Origin: Lachnospiraceae bacterium
GTDB lineage: Bacteria; Bacillota; Clostridia; Lachnospirales; Lachnospiraceae
Length of the DNA stretch: 64,000 nt
Assembly: GCA_017463225.1 (NCBI GenBank)
Contig: JAFTPO010000019.1
Coordinates: 62,001 to 126,000 of the forward strand
Direction of reading: 5' to 3'
Positions 1 to 11,129 of this stretch are shown here, piece by piece. Both the position numbers and the translations under genes were made by a program. Below the pieces are notes generated by a model. It worked only from the letters and a program-made list of their open reading frames with translations, did not search any database and was not told where the DNA came from. How positions within the stretch are numbered: the first letter of the stretch is position 1; each line of letters opens with the position of its first letter.

Positions 1-1
1 G

Positions 2-364
2 GACAGCTGTTTTATCTGTGGTCGTATGGAAAAGATGATTGACAGATACATTGATACAATCTTCCACTTATGGAAAAAGGATAAGGATTTTAAAAATAAG
101 GTAGCGGGCTGTAAGGGTTTTTGCACATACCACTATGGTCTCCTCTACGACTACGGCGCCAATAAGCTTTCCAAGGATGCTTACAGCGAATTTTTAGATA
201 TCCTTAACAAGGTTTATTTCGAAAACATGGAACGTGTAAATGGAGATATTAGTTGGTTTATCGATAAGTTTGACTATCGATTTAAGAATGAGCCATGGAA
301 GAATTCAAAGGATGCTCTACCTAGAGGAATAATAAAGACTAACCACACTATGGTAGAACAATAA
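2..364 (+). CDS. DUF6062 family protein, C-terminal part (5' end outside the window)
   Basis: The frame is already open at base 2 and runs through the internal ATG at 26, so this is the 3' part of a longer gene cut by the window edge. The first visible residues carry a CFIC pair and a second Cys-rich stretch, CKGFCTYHYGLL, follows about 30 residues later. The tail has WFIDKFDYRF and PWKNSKDALPR. This pattern matches what I remember of DUF6062, a Clostridia family with paired Cys motifs that probably bind metal; its function is unknown. It ends 46 bases before the CoA-transferase gene with no terminator between, so the two may be co-transcribed. Confidence 0.8.
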   Translation, partial: DSCFICGRMEKMIDRYIDTIFHLWKKDKDFKNKVAGCKGFCTYHYGLLYDYGANKLSKDAYSEFLDILNKVYFENMERVNGDISWFIDKFDYRFKNEPWKNSKDALPRGIIKTNHTMVEQ

Positions 365-410
365 CCATATATTAATATAGCAACAACTCAAAGAAACGAG
401 GCAAAAGAAA

Positions 411-1940
411 ATGTACAGTATAATGACTTCAGACGAAGCAATAGATTTGATTAAAGACGGTGATGTAATCTGCCTCAATTCCTTTCTTGGAATTGAGAAT
501 CCGGAAGAATTACATGAAGCTCTTTATCGCAAATATAGCAAAACAGGGGCTCCAAAGCATCTTACCATGGTATCTAGCGCAGGCTTTGGTGTATGGGATG
601 AAAACAAAAACGCAGAGCAATATATAAAAGAAGGTGCCGTAGATAAGATTATCTGTGGACATTTTGGTGCTATGTTCAGCACCAAAAGACTGGTATTAGA
701 GGATCGCTTTGAAGCATATAATCTTCCTTTAGGATGTATCTCCCATGCAATTCGTGCCCAAGCTGGTGGTATTCCGGGAGCTTTGTCAAAGGTTGGACTT
801 GATATCTTTGTAGATCCGTCGGTAGATGGTCCTGGAATCAATAATATATCCAAGGATACATCTTTAGTTAAGCGAGTTGAGGTTGATGGGGAGGAATTCC
901 TATACTACACTCTTCCAAAATTCAATGTAGCCCTTATCAAGGGAACCGCTGCAGACAAGAAAGGCAACATATCCTTTGACGATATGTATATGTCAGGTGA
1001 CGCTTTATCTATATGCCAGGCAACAAAAGCAAACGGTGGTAAGGTAATAGTTCAGGTGGATAAGATTTTAAGTAATCCATCCAGACCACGTAACACTATT
1101 ATTCCAGGATGTCTTGTTGATGCTATTGTAATAGTTAAGCCTGAGCCTAGACATGCTGCATATGAATCACTTACAGGTAGCTTTGACATCCCATATTCTC
1201 AGTGGCAGGATTGGAGTGAAATGCTTGAAAGCAGAACCTCAACCAAAAATTTTATCAATATTCCAGGAAATATCATAGGAAAACGTGCTGCTATGGAACT
1301 CCAACCGGATGACATCGTAAATATCGGCGTTGGAATTCCGGAAACAGTTACCAAATACGCAAGGGAAAACGGTATGCTTCAGAAAGTTACCTTAACCGTC
1401 GAGTCAGGTGGTGTTGGCGGTTTCCCAGCATCAGGCAAGGTTTTTGGTGCTGTTATTGGAGCAAACTCTATGTATGATATGGCAAACCAATTTGACCTTT
1501 ATAATAATGGCGGACTTGATATCTGCTTTATGGGAGGTATGGAGGTTGATAAATTTGGAAATGTGAACGCGCACCGCGGTCCAGGTGCCTTCGCCGGAAT
1601 CGGAGGGTTCGCAAATATCACCGCAAAAACTAAAACTGTGGTCTTCTGTTTAACCTTTAATGCAAAGGGACTTGATGTAGATGAACAAAATAACAAGGTT
1701 ATAATAAAAAATAATGGTTCTATACCAAAATTCGTTGATAAAGTTAACAGCATCAGTTTTTCAGCAAAGCGAGCAATAGCAAATAAGCAAAAGGTTCTTT
1801 ATGTTACTGAGCGATGCGTGTTTGAATTAACAGATAAGGGTCTTAGACTAATTGAGGTTTACCCTGGTGTAGATATAGAAAAGGATGTACTTAAACTTCT
1901 ACCTTTTAAGGTTGAAGTTGATTCTATTCTTAATTATTAG
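411..1940 (+). CDS. pct: Acyl-CoA:acetate/propionate CoA-transferase (family I)
   Basis: A 509-residue single-chain family I CoA-transferase with fused alpha and beta halves. Such enzymes move CoA between short-chain acyl-CoA and a free acid, for example acetate, propionate, lactate or butyrate, during fermentation in the cytoplasm. The second half has VESGGVGGFPASG with the expected catalytic glutamate at residue 331, which forms the glutamyl-CoA thioester in this family. The length is close to the propionate CoA-transferase of about 520 residues. A ribosome site (CGAGGC) precedes the ATG. The preferred substrate cannot be read from sequence, so the symbol is tentative. A strong shared terminator follows. 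Confidence 0.85.
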   Translation: MYSIMTSDEAIDLIKDGDVICLNSFLGIENPEELHEALYRKYSKTGAPKHLTMVSSAGFGVWDENKNAEQYIKEGAVDKIICGHFGAMFSTKRLVLEDRFEAYNLPLGCISHAIRAQAGGIPGALSKVGLDIFVDPSVDGPGINNISKDTSLVKRVEVDGEEFLYYTLPKFNVALIKGTAADKKGNISFDDMYMSGDALSICQATKANGGKVIVQVDKILSNPSRPRNTIIPGCLVDAIVIVKPEPRHAAYESLTGSFDIPYSQWQDWSEMLESRTSTKNFINIPGNIIGKRAAMELQPDDIVNIGVGIPETVTKYARENGMLQKVTLTVESGGVGGFPASGKVFGAVIGANSMYDMANQFDLYNNGGLDICFMGGMEVDKFGNVNAHRGPGAFAGIGGFANITAKTKTVVFCLTFNAKGLDVDEQNNKVIIKNNGSIPKFVDKVNSISFSAKRAIANKQKVLYVTERCVFELTDKGLRLIEVYPGVDIEKDVLKLLPFKVEVDSILNY

Positions 1941-1950
1941 AGAATAGCTT

Positions 1951-2015
1951 AAAAAAGATGGAACAAAAAAACTATTGTCGTACAAGCACAATACTTTTTG
2001 TTCCATCTTTTTTTC
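1951..2015. terminator. Bidirectional Rho-independent terminator
   Basis: An inverted repeat with arms AAAAGATGGAACAAAAA (from 1953) and TTTTTGTTCCATCTTTT (ending near 2012) surrounds a loop of about 25 bases. The A and T runs on the outside make it work on both strands. It lies between the convergent CoA-transferase and the small minus-strand gene. Confidence 0.85.
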
Positions 2016-2029
2016 TGATACCAGTTTTA

Positions 2030-2362
2030 TTAAATACCTAATATTGAAAAGCTTTCCTCTGTAAGGAAATTATCCTTTGCCCATGGTTCTGCTTCTAATA
2101 AAGCCTCCTCTAAGGCACCACCCTGTTTCTTCGCTTCCTTTAGCATCTTTTTCCAGGTTGCTTCTGTAATTACAGAACCACTGTAATAATCATACTCCGG
2201 AATACATTTTTCACACAAGCTCTTTAAACCAATCTCTCTAAACAAATCATCACGTATAAGTATTGAATGAGAATCAAAATGAGTCTGCTTATACCATTTA
2301 CCCTTCTGAAATTCATGATAATCTGTTCCGTTTCTGTCTTCTTCCTTACAAAAATACTTCAT
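2030..2362 (-). CDS. Hypothetical protein, 110 aa
   Basis: I do not recognise this gene. The frame is open further upstream (to 2464), but only the ATG at 2362 has a ribosome site, ACGAGGT about 6 bases before it, and the extension would be AT-rich with unlikely composition, so the shorter start is used. The product is soluble and charged, begins MKYFCKEEDRNG and has a CEKC pair near residue 50 that could bind metal or form a disulfide. The C-terminal half looks helical. It lies between the convergent terminator and the structured repeat at the groEL end. Confidence 0.6.
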   Translation of the reverse strand: MKYFCKEEDRNGTDYHEFQKGKWYKQTHFDSHSILIRDDLFREIGLKSLCEKCIPEYDYYSGSVITEATWKKMLKEAKKQGGALEEALLEAEPWAKDNFLTEESFSILGI

Positions 2363-2454
2363 AGCATACCTCGTAAATATAGAATTATTATTTAAACCAT
2401 AGATAATATAGCATACTATTTTAAAAAATAAAATATAAAATTTTATAATTTTTT

Positions 2455-4286
<1,832 letters not shown>

Positions 4287-4349
4287 TTATAAATCATATT
4301 AATAATTGAAATACTATGTATTTTCAACAAACAATCATTCAAAAAAATC

Positions 4350-4634
4350 TTACTCTACTATAGCAAGAATATCTGACTGCTTAACAACGATAAACTCCTC
4401 ATCCTCAAGCTTAACTTCCATACCGGCATACTTAGAATAAATTACCTTATCGCCTACCTTAACCTCCATAGGTACCTTTTGACCATCTACGATAATTCCA
4501 GGACCAACTGCAACTACCTCAGCATACTGTGGCTTCTCCTTAGCCTGACCTGCAAGGATAATTCCTGACTTAGTAGTCTCCTCAACTGCTGACTCCTTTA
4601 ATACAACTCTTTCGCCCAAAGGTGATAACTTCAT
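4350..4634 (-). CDS. groES: Co-chaperonin GroES (10 kDa, Hsp10)
   Basis: The 94-residue lid of the GroEL chamber. It begins MKLSPLGERVVLKE and contains the mobile loop (EETTKSGIILAGQAKEKP) that docks on GroEL. The frame continues upstream to 4679, but that would translate through the CIRCE operator, and AAGGAGGAA lies just before the ATG at 4634, so the shorter start is right. It is the first gene of the groESL operon. Confidence 0.98.
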   Translation of the reverse strand: MKLSPLGERVVLKESAVEETTKSGIILAGQAKEKPQYAEVVAVGPGIIVDGQKVPMEVKVGDKVIYSKYAGMEVKLEDEEFIVVKQSDILAIVE

Positions 4635-4672
4635 AATATATTCCTCCTTAATCAATAATATCTTTTTTATTT

Positions 4673-4699
4673 TTAGCACTCACTACGTCCGAGTGCTAA
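4673..4699 (-). promoter_or_regulatory. CIRCE operator of groESL (HrcA site)
   Basis: A perfect 9-9-9 inverted repeat: TTAGCACTC, nine bases, GAGTGCTAA. This is the exact consensus bound by the heat-shock repressor HrcA. It lies between the promoter -10 and the groES ribosome site, the usual repressing position. hrcA itself is not in the window. Confidence 0.97.
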
Positions 4700-4708
4700 C
4701 ATAAGTAT

Positions 4709-4736
4709 ATTGTATACTTTTTTTTATAAAAATCAA
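4709..4736 (-). promoter_or_regulatory. Probable sigma-A promoter of groESL
   Basis: On the minus strand TTGATT (4736-4731) and TACAAT (4714-4709) are separated by 16 bp. Transcription would start about 10 bases before CIRCE, so HrcA binding would block the start. Confidence 0.7.
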
Positions 4737-4794
4737 CCCTATTTTTAACATTTAACAATTTAGTCACAAACAGGTCAATTTACTAAACAATTGG

Positions 4795-5670
4795 TTATTT
4801 ACCAAGCCCTTTTTCTCTTCCATAAAAAAACAAGTATTGCTGAGCATATCCAGCTAATGCCCCGTATTTTTCCATGGCATATGCCTCTATAACCTTTTTA
4901 TCCTGAGGCCCTTCGAAATACATATATTCCATAATCCTCTTCATCCATACATCAACCGGAAAAGTATCTGCAAATCCAAGGCCAAAAAGTAGCACACAAT
5001 TAGCTACCTTCTCTCCTACACCCTTTATAGTCATAAGAGTTTGCCTTGCCTCAGATACATCCATAGATAAAAGTTTATCCTTTGAAATCTCATCAGAAGC
5101 AACCATTTCCACTGCACGTTTTATATAAGGTGCCCTAAAACCAACCTTACATTCTCTTAATTCTTCTTCAGAAACAGATGACAGCTGCTCTACTGTAGGA
5201 AAAGCATAGACACTCCTACCATCACTTAGCTCTATTTTATTGCCGTACCTTTCAGATATAAGATGTACAATTTGTTTAATATGTGGAATCTGCTTATTCT
5301 GAGAAATAATAAATGAAATTAAAGTCTCGAAGAAATCCTGTTTTAAAATTCTTATACCCGGTTTAGCTTCAATGGCATCTCTAAGTCTTGAATCAATGGA
5401 TAATATATCCTGTTTTATCTTACCATAGTCAGTTTCTATATCAAAATACTTCTTCCATATACAATCGTATTCTTCCATAGATGTATTATAAAGAGTTAAC
5501 ACATCCCCCTGCTGAGCTACCATAAGATATTTTCCATAAGCCATTAGCTCATATTTTTTATCACCTAATTTTGTGAAATGAAAGCATTGTCCACATTCTA
5601 AGATTTCTTCTATATCAAAATCCCGTAATCCATCAATTATTAAATCTTTATCTTTACTGTATATATTCAT
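4795..5670 (-). CDS. ogg: 8-oxoguanine DNA glycosylase, OGG1 type (HhH-GPD)
   Basis: This 291-residue repair enzyme removes 8-oxoguanine opposite cytosine and can nick the resulting abasic site. The N-terminal OGG domain has ILECGQCF near residue 25; the helix-hairpin-helix reads IKGVGEKVANC, with the catalytic lysine at residue 221, and the GPD loop TFPVDVW carries the catalytic aspartate at residue 240. Length and order fit eukaryote-like OGG1 proteins found in Clostridia. It lies downstream of a terminator, so it probably has its own promoter in 5671-5710. Confidence 0.9.
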   Translation of the reverse strand: MNIYSKDKDLIIDGLRDFDIEEILECGQCFHFTKLGDKKYELMAYGKYLMVAQQGDVLTLYNTSMEEYDCIWKKYFDIETDYGKIKQDILSIDSRLRDAIEAKPGIRILKQDFFETLISFIISQNKQIPHIKQIVHLISERYGNKIELSDGRSVYAFPTVEQLSSVSEEELRECKVGFRAPYIKRAVEMVASDEISKDKLLSMDVSEARQTLMTIKGVGEKVANCVLLFGLGFADTFPVDVWMKRIMEYMYFEGPQDKKVIEAYAMEKYGALAGYAQQYLFFYGREKGLGK

Positions 5671-5710
5671 ATTCTTTTCCTGATTAATTTATTACACTAT
5701 ATGCTTTACC

Positions 5711-5746
5711 TTAAAAATAATCCGGCAAAAGTTTACCGGATTATTT
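5711..5746 (-). terminator. Rho-independent terminator after the papain-like gene
   Basis: The arms AAATAATCCGG and CCGGATTATTT enclose a short loop; on the minus strand the stem runs into ATTTTTAA. It closes the glnS-DUF2225-hydrolase operon before ogg. Confidence 0.8.
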
Positions 5747-5779
5747 ATCTTCTCTAACAATCAAAAGATAACAATGTAT

Positions 5780-6529
5780 TTAGGCCATAGTTTCTACTGT
5801 CACAGCCACTTCTTCCTCTGGGCTTTCCTCAGTTTCCTTGGCCAGTCTTATATTTTCTAAACACATATCGAAGTTAACGCCTCTCTTCTCAACATATCTA
5901 TCTGAATTAGCCTTCTTAGGATAGTGTTCATTTAAAAATGCTCTATAATCATGAAGCTTGCCTTCATATATTACCTCTGGCTCAGTCCAAACTCTAAAAT
6001 CCTCTGGTCTAACAAGACCAGGCTTCTTATCAAAAAGCTTAACTCCTGCTTTAGACAGAACATAATATACGAACTGTGAACAGAAATAATTATACTCTCT
6101 CTCAACAGCCTTGTTTATCATAACACCGAAGATACCAATATAGTTATAACCGTAGAAATTCTTGTTATCCTTAAACTTTTGAAGTATCTTATTTATCTTA
6201 TCCAGCTGATTCTGAGTCACCCATATACGCATTATCTTACAGGTAGTACCAACATCTCTTCCAAACACTCCTGTTGTAATATCCTCAGTGATAAAGCCAC
6301 AGTTAAAAGGATTTCTAAGCTTCTTCCTAGCAAAGCTATACATCTCATTTAGCTCAATATCTAAAGCTAAAGACGTATGAGCGTAAGGTTCCTTTGTCCA
6401 CATCTTTATCATTTGTGACGGAAACGTTGATGTTTTTGAAACCATTACATAAACGCATCTATTTTTGAGGTATTTTCTCTTCTTATTAAGTTTTTTTATA
6501 TTCTTATTCTTAGAGTTTTTATTACTCAT
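5780..6529 (-). CDS. Permuted papain-like (YiiX/NlpC-P60 superfamily) protein
   Basis: A 249-residue protein with a very basic, Lys/Asn-rich first 25 residues and no signal peptide. It has YAHTSLALD (His51) followed much later by YNYFCSQFVYYVL (Cys150). This His-before-Cys order is that of circularly permuted papain-fold enzymes such as YiiX/YaeF, which cut amide or ester bonds in cell-wall peptides or lipids. The substrate here is unknown. TAGGAG lies before the ATG. It starts 20 bases after the DUF2225 gene and is the last gene of that operon. The catalytic assignment rests on motif order only. Confidence 0.6.
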   Translation of the reverse strand: MSNKNSKNKNIKKLNKKRKYLKNRCVYVMVSKTSTFPSQMIKMWTKEPYAHTSLALDIELNEMYSFARKKLRNPFNCGFITEDITTGVFGRDVGTTCKIMRIWVTQNQLDKINKILQKFKDNKNFYGYNYIGIFGVMINKAVEREYNYFCSQFVYYVLSKAGVKLFDKKPGLVRPEDFRVWTEPEVIYEGKLHDYRAFLNEHYPKKANSDRYVEKRGVNFDMCLENIRLAKETEESPEEEVAVTVETMA

Positions 6530-6549
6530 TCAAGATGCTCCTATAATAA

Positions 6550-7398
6550 TTATTTGTTATTATATTTCTTAATATCTTCTTTTAGAAGCTCCTTAACATT
6601 AAGAGCCTCCTCCTTAAGTCGTGTATGTGTTGTTTTAGATGTAATAACCTCACCTAAAAGCTTAGCTGAATCTTCGAATTTCTTAAGCTTTCTGGCCAAC
6701 TCTGCCATAAGATATTTTACCGTATTCTCATCCATTCCTGCAATTGGTAATGTTTCGTTGGCAAGAGCTTCCACAAAACAATTATATGCGTTAGTAATAC
6801 ATTCCATCTCTTCAGCATACAGCTGCTTTATACCTGTATCCTTAGGGTCTAAGGACAATCTTTTTCCTCTGATAACCCATGCCATCTTAAGACAGGTATA
6901 TGCTTTTTCACTATTTTTAGCCTTCTTAATAACAGATGTAACCAACGCCAGTTTATATCTTAATATAGCATCATCATAGGAGAATACATCCATACTATTA
7001 TCTATACCGCTAAAATTATCACCAATCTGTGTCTTGATGTCTTTCATCTGTCTTACACTTAGCTTTCCAAAGTATCTTGTGACAGAAGAATATCCACACT
7101 TATCACAGGTTATAACATCATATTTATTAGCATCGCATACTTCGTAAACCGGTCTAAGGTCAGTATCCTTCTCAAGTAGCTTAAGTTTTCCGGCTCTTAC
7201 ACATTTTGTTTTAAATTCAAGGTCACATACCGGACATATAAATCTTTTGTCAAAAAGAATATCCTCCTCTTTTTTTTCAGGAGCCTTTTTCTTCTCGAGC
7301 TCATTAATATCTCTAACGGAAGATCTCTTATCCTCCATTAAGCTTGCCTCAGCATATTTACCCAGACCAAATTTTTCTAAACCAGAAAACAACCCCAT
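6550..7398 (-). CDS. DUF2225 family protein with zinc-ribbon-like Cys pairs
   Basis: A 282-residue cytoplasmic protein of unknown function. Near residue 55 it has FICPVCDLEF, then KCVRAGKL, and about 40 residues later ITCDKCGYSS: the paired CxxC layout of DUF2225, which probably binds zinc. The C-terminal half is helical and TPR-like. The start is the ATG at 7398 with GGAGGA before it; the open frame extends upstream into glnS but without a ribosome site. It begins 10 bases after the glnS stop, so it is co-translated with the tRNA synthetase. Confidence 0.8.
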   Translation of the reverse strand: MGLFSGLEKFGLGKYAEASLMEDKRSSVRDINELEKKKAPEKKEEDILFDKRFICPVCDLEFKTKCVRAGKLKLLEKDTDLRPVYEVCDANKYDVITCDKCGYSSVTRYFGKLSVRQMKDIKTQIGDNFSGIDNSMDVFSYDDAILRYKLALVTSVIKKAKNSEKAYTCLKMAWVIRGKRLSLDPKDTGIKQLYAEEMECITNAYNCFVEALANETLPIAGMDENTVKYLMAELARKLKKFEDSAKLLGEVITSKTTHTRLKEEALNVKELLKEDIKKYNNK

Positions 7399-7408
7399 AC
7401 GCGTCCTC

Positions 7409-9070
7409 CTAGCTTGGCTTGTAAGAACTCTTAAGTGAAACGATTCTATTAAACACAAGCTTGTCATCTGTGGTATCCTTAACGTCTACACAGAAGAATC
7501 CATGTCTTAAAAACTGGAAGGAATCTCCCTTATTTGCATCCTTAAATGCAGCCTCCAGCTTACAGTTACTCAATACAGTAAGTGAATTTGGATTGAAATT
7601 AAGAGTTCCATCCTCATTTAACTTACCCTTCTCCTCATCGATAAGATTCTCATATAATCTTACCTCCGCATCAATAGCACTCTCTGCTGATACCCAGTGG
7701 ATAGTACCTTTAACCTTACGTCCCTCAAAGCCTGAGCCACTTCTTGTCTCAGGATCATAGGTACAGTGAATCTCAGTTATATTGCCATCTGCATCCTTCT
7801 TATAATCAACACATTTAACAAAGTAAGCTCCTTTAAGTCTTACCTCATTACCTGGGAATAATCTAAAATACTTCTTAGGTGGCTCCTCCATAAAGTCTTC
7901 TCTCTCAATATAAAGCTCACGGCTAAACGCAACCTTTCTAGTACCTGCCTCAGGAACATCCTGATTGTTATCAATGTCAAAATACTCAACCTGTCCCTCT
8001 GGATAGTTATCGATAATAAGCTTAATAGGATCAAGAACAGCCATCATACGATTAGCCTTAAGCTTTAAGTCCTCTCTTAAGCAGTACTCAAGCATAGCGT
8101 AATCTGATGTACTATGAGCCTTAGCAACACCTGAAAGCTCCATAAACATCTTGATAGACTCCGGTGTAAATCCTCTTCTTCTAAGAGCTGAAAGTGATAC
8201 AAGTCTAGGATCATCCCATCCGTCAACTACACCATCCTCAACAAGCTTCTTAATATATCTCTTACCTGTAACTACGTCCTTTAAGTAAAGCTTTGCAAAC
8301 TCTATCTGTCTAGGTGGATTCTCATACTCTAACTCTGTAACAACCCAATCATAAAGAGGTCTATGATCCTCAAACTCTAAGGTACATATTGAGTGTGTGA
8401 TGCCCTCGATAGCATCCTCTATAGGATGTGCAAAGTCGTACATAGGATAAATACACCACTTATCACCTGTATTGTGATGAGTCATTCTAGCAATACGGTA
8501 GATAACAGGGTCTCTCATATTAATGTTACCACTTGCCATATCTATATTTGCTCTGAGCACCTTTGACCCATCTGGAAACTCACCATTCTTCATAGCCTCG
8601 AAGAGTGCAAGATTCTCCTCTACACTTCTATCTCTGTAAGGACTATTCTTACCTGGAGTATTAAAGTCACCTCTATACTCTCTAATTTCCTCTGCTGTAA
8701 GGTCACATACATATGCCTTACCCTTCTTTATAAGCTTAACAGCTCCCTCATACATCTGATCAAAATAATCTGATGCAAAGTATACCTTATCTCCAAAGTC
8801 AGCTCCAAGCCACTTAATATCCTCAGTAATAGAGTTAACGAACTCAGTCTTCTCCTTAGTAGGATTAGTATCATCAAATCTAAAGTTAAATGTACCACCA
8901 TATTGCTTAGCTAATCCATAATTCAATAATATGGACTTAGCATGTCCAATATGCAAATATCCGTTAGGCTCTGGTGGGAATCTGGTAACTACTTTAGTAT
9001 ATCTTCCCTCTCTTAAGTCCTTATCTATCTCCTGCTCAATAAAATTCCTTGAAATAACTTCGCCTTCCAT
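7409..9070 (-). CDS. glnS: Glutaminyl-tRNA synthetase
   Basis: This 553-residue class I enzyme charges tRNA-Gln. The catalytic domain has [17 protein letters not shown] (HIGH motif near residue 38), and the anticodon-binding beta-barrels follow with GWDDPRL and [11 protein letters not shown] typical of GlnRS rather than GluRS. The usual VMSKR loop reads [11 protein letters not shown], so the second signature is altered; the basic residues remain. AAGGGAGGC precedes the ATG. First gene of the operon glnS-DUF2225-papain-like. Confidence 0.95.
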   Translation of the reverse strand: MEGEVISRNFIEQEIDKDLREGRYTKVVTRFPPEPNGYLHIGHAKSILLNYGLAKQYGGTFNFRFDDTNPTKEKTEFVNSITEDIKWLGADFGDKVYFASDYFDQMYEGAVKLIKKGKAYVCDLTAEEIREYRGDFNTPGKNSPYRDRSVEENLALFEAMKNGEFPDGSKVLRANIDMASGNINMRDPVIYRIARMTHHNTGDKWCIYPMYDFAHPIEDAIEGITHSICTLEFEDHRPLYDWVVTELEYENPPRQIEFAKLYLKDVVTGKRYIKKLVEDGVVDGWDDPRLVSLSALRRRGFTPESIKMFMELSGVAKAHSTSDYAMLEYCLREDLKLKANRMMAVLDPIKLIIDNYPEGQVEYFDIDNNQDVPEAGTRKVAFSRELYIEREDFMEEPPKKYFRLFPGNEVRLKGAYFVKCVDYKKDADGNITEIHCTYDPETRSGSGFEGRKVKGTIHWVSAESAIDAEVRLYENLIDEEKGKLNEDGTLNFNPNSLTVLSNCKLEAAFKDANKGDSFQFLRHGFFCVDVKDTTDDKLVFNRIVSLKSSYKPS

Positions 9071-9095
9071 TAATCAAAAGCCTCCCTTAACAACC

Positions 9096-9142
9096 ATATA
9101 CACAAACCGCAGTCTATAAGAGCACAGTTTGTGTATATTATA
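9096..9142 (-). promoter_or_regulatory. glnS leader: -10 box and 5' hairpin
   Basis: A perfect 12-bp inverted repeat (ATATACACAAAC at 9096-9107, GTTTGTGTATAT at 9127-9138) lies just upstream of the glnS ribosome site. A TATAAT box (9142-9137 on the minus strand) overlaps its edge, which would place the hairpin at the very 5' end of the mRNA. No clear -35 box, T-box sequence or T-run is visible, so this may protect or tune the message rather than terminate it. Confidence 0.4.
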
Positions 9143-9185
9143 CTTCATTTTTTTAATTATAGCACTATAAATTTTAATTATTTTA

Positions 9186-11108
9186 CTAATTATTATCATC
9201 AGAGAATGCGCTATCCATATTTGCGTCATAGTTCTCCTTGATTCTGTTATTTATGTCCTCTGACTGCTTTGCGTAGTCAACATCTTCAATCTGTGGTATT
9301 TCCATAACAGGCTGAGCTACTTCAGCGTTAGCAACAGCTTCTGTACTTGCCTGCTCAACAGGGGCCACCATAGCTGCATCTATAGCTTCATTGATAGCGC
9401 TCATCTCTGGCGCTACTTCAGTAATCTCTGTAGCAGCCATCTCTGGCACAGCATCCTTGCCTCCATCAAACAAGTCTACATCATCCATAATGCTCTTGTT
9501 TTTCTTGGACTTTTTATCAGGCATCTCGGTTCCTGCAAGCTGATGAACCATACTCTCTGCCTGCTCAAGGTCATCTTTGAGATTCTTATTCTTACAGCCT
9601 AAGCATATAGCTACTATAATAAATATAAGCAGTAATGCTCCTGTTCCTATCAAGAAGTACATCAAAACTTCCTTAGTAAAAAATCCCTCATCCTTTGCAG
9701 GGATAGTTGTGACCTGTGTAGGAGTTGCATCCTCAGGTGTTGCATCCTCAGGTGTTGCCTCTACAATTTCTTCTTTTACTATCTGAACAGGATTATATCT
9801 CATAAAGGTATCCTCCTGAACATCGTAGTTATAAAATCCTGCATCTCCGGATATATTCATGGCATAAACCAAGTATATCTTTAATTGAGCGCCTGTTTCT
9901 TCGTTAATCAGGCTTGCGTCAGGCTCATAGGCAGTAACCTTATTTCCATTGATAGTCAGTGTTGTCTCTATATAATTCTCTGGAACCTGAACACCTTCCG
10001 GAACATCTAATATTACATATCTATTATATCTTGAAGAGTATTCCTGATACTTTACAAAACAGTTTTTATCCTCAAGATACATATACCATTGATAATCTTC
10101 ATCGCTTACTTCTTCTGTATCTTCCTGATTCTTACTTGCACTATTGCTCTCAGGATTCTCAGGTACTAACGGGCACACATAAAGCTTCTTGTTAGGTGCC
10201 TTATATGCAAGCACTTCCCACTTCTCATATTTAAGTGTTGTAGATGTAAATCCTTCCAATGGCTCTATGGCATCTTCGTAATCAACAAATGCATATCTTT
10301 CTCCATCAATTTCAGTGAAAGGAGTACCAACATCCTCTCCTACCATTACATGGATATCGTAATATCTAACGTCACCATTTTCAGCAGTAACTGAAACCTG
10401 TACAAGATTCTCTCCTGGCTCTAAATCATTAGCTCCCCACACACTTACTACCGCATTACTGTCATCAGCTGAAGCACTAACTGTAAGCTTTGTTACATCC
10501 TCATTAACCTGAGCAGTATAATTATTTGTATATGGTGAAAACTCTGGTGTAAGAGTTCCCGGATTTATACTAAGTGATGATAACAAGGTATTATCTGAGC
10601 CATCCTTCTTGTTATCCTCTGACTGCGTTGTAGTAGCTTGAGTTGTAGAATTGTTATTACTGCTTGGCGCCTGTGTTGAAGGAGCCTCTGTTGTAGCAGA
10701 CTTATCAACAATTGTTACACTGGCCCCCTGAGGAGAAACACCAAGATCTGCCTCTGTAACTATATCCATTCCTGCTCCGGATACACTAAAGCTGGCTGTT
10801 CCGGCACCAGTAGCCGTAAATGTAGCACTATTTGAACCATTACCCATAGCACTGATAACTCCACTGCTTCCTATACCTCCACCGGCATATGACACCGGAC
10901 CTGACCAGCTAAGCTGAAAATCTGCCGCAAAGGAACCGGAGTAGCTGTAAGATACCGTAACAGTTATAGAATCACCTACATTTACCTGACTAGATGAAAC
11001 ACTGATGTACAGTGTAATATTTTCCGCATGAACTACAGGAGCACTCATACCTATACAAAGTACAGACATAAGAAGTAGTACTATATATTTTTTTAACTTA
11101 TTCTTCAC
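9186..11108 (-). CDS. Membrane-anchored cell-surface protein with cadherin-like beta-sandwich
   Basis: A 640-residue exported protein. Residues 1-28 form a signal peptide (KKYIVLLLMSVLCIGM). A beta-rich, Ser/Gly-rich domain of about 100 residues follows, then a Thr/Gln/Ser linker, a cadherin-like beta-sandwich (LSSLSINPGTLTPEFSP) near 180-255, a second extracellular domain, a Pro/Glu/Asp/Ala/Thr linker with repeated TPEDA, a membrane helix near residue 480 (FLIGTGALLLIFIIVAICLG) and a long acidic tail of about 140 residues, presumably cytoplasmic. The start is GTG with GGAGGT before it. It begins 21 bases after the dockerin glucosaminidase and probably works with it on the wall. Ligand unknown. 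Confidence 0.75.
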   Translation of the reverse strand: MKNKLKKYIVLLLMSVLCIGMSAPVVHAENITLYISVSSSQVNVGDSITVTVSYSYSGSFAADFQLSWSGPVSYAGGGIGSSGVISAMGNGSNSATFTATGAGTASFSVSGAGMDIVTEADLGVSPQGASVTIVDKSATTEAPSTQAPSSNNNSTTQATTTQSEDNKKDGSDNTLLSSLSINPGTLTPEFSPYTNNYTAQVNEDVTKLTVSASADDSNAVVSVWGANDLEPGENLVQVSVTAENGDVRYYDIHVMVGEDVGTPFTEIDGERYAFVDYEDAIEPLEGFTSTTLKYEKWEVLAYKAPNKKLYVCPLVPENPESNSASKNQEDTEEVSDEDYQWYMYLEDKNCFVKYQEYSSRYNRYVILDVPEGVQVPENYIETTLTINGNKVTAYEPDASLINEETGAQLKIYLVYAMNISGDAGFYNYDVQEDTFMRYNPVQIVKEEIVEATPEDATPEDATPTQVTTIPAKDEGFFTKEVLMYFLIGTGALLLIFIIVAICLGCKNKNLKDDLEQAESMVHQLAGTEMPDKKSKKNKSIMDDVDLFDGGKDAVPEMAATEITEVAPEMSAINEAIDAAMVAPVEQASTEAVANAEVAQPVMEIPQIEDVDYAKQSEDINNRIKENYDANMDSAFSDDNN

Positions 11109-11129
11109 TTTTTTACCTCCACTTATAAG

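Noticed and set aside
4635-4679. N-terminal extension of GroES
   Set aside because: It would overlap the CIRCE operator; the ribosome site fits the ATG at 4634.
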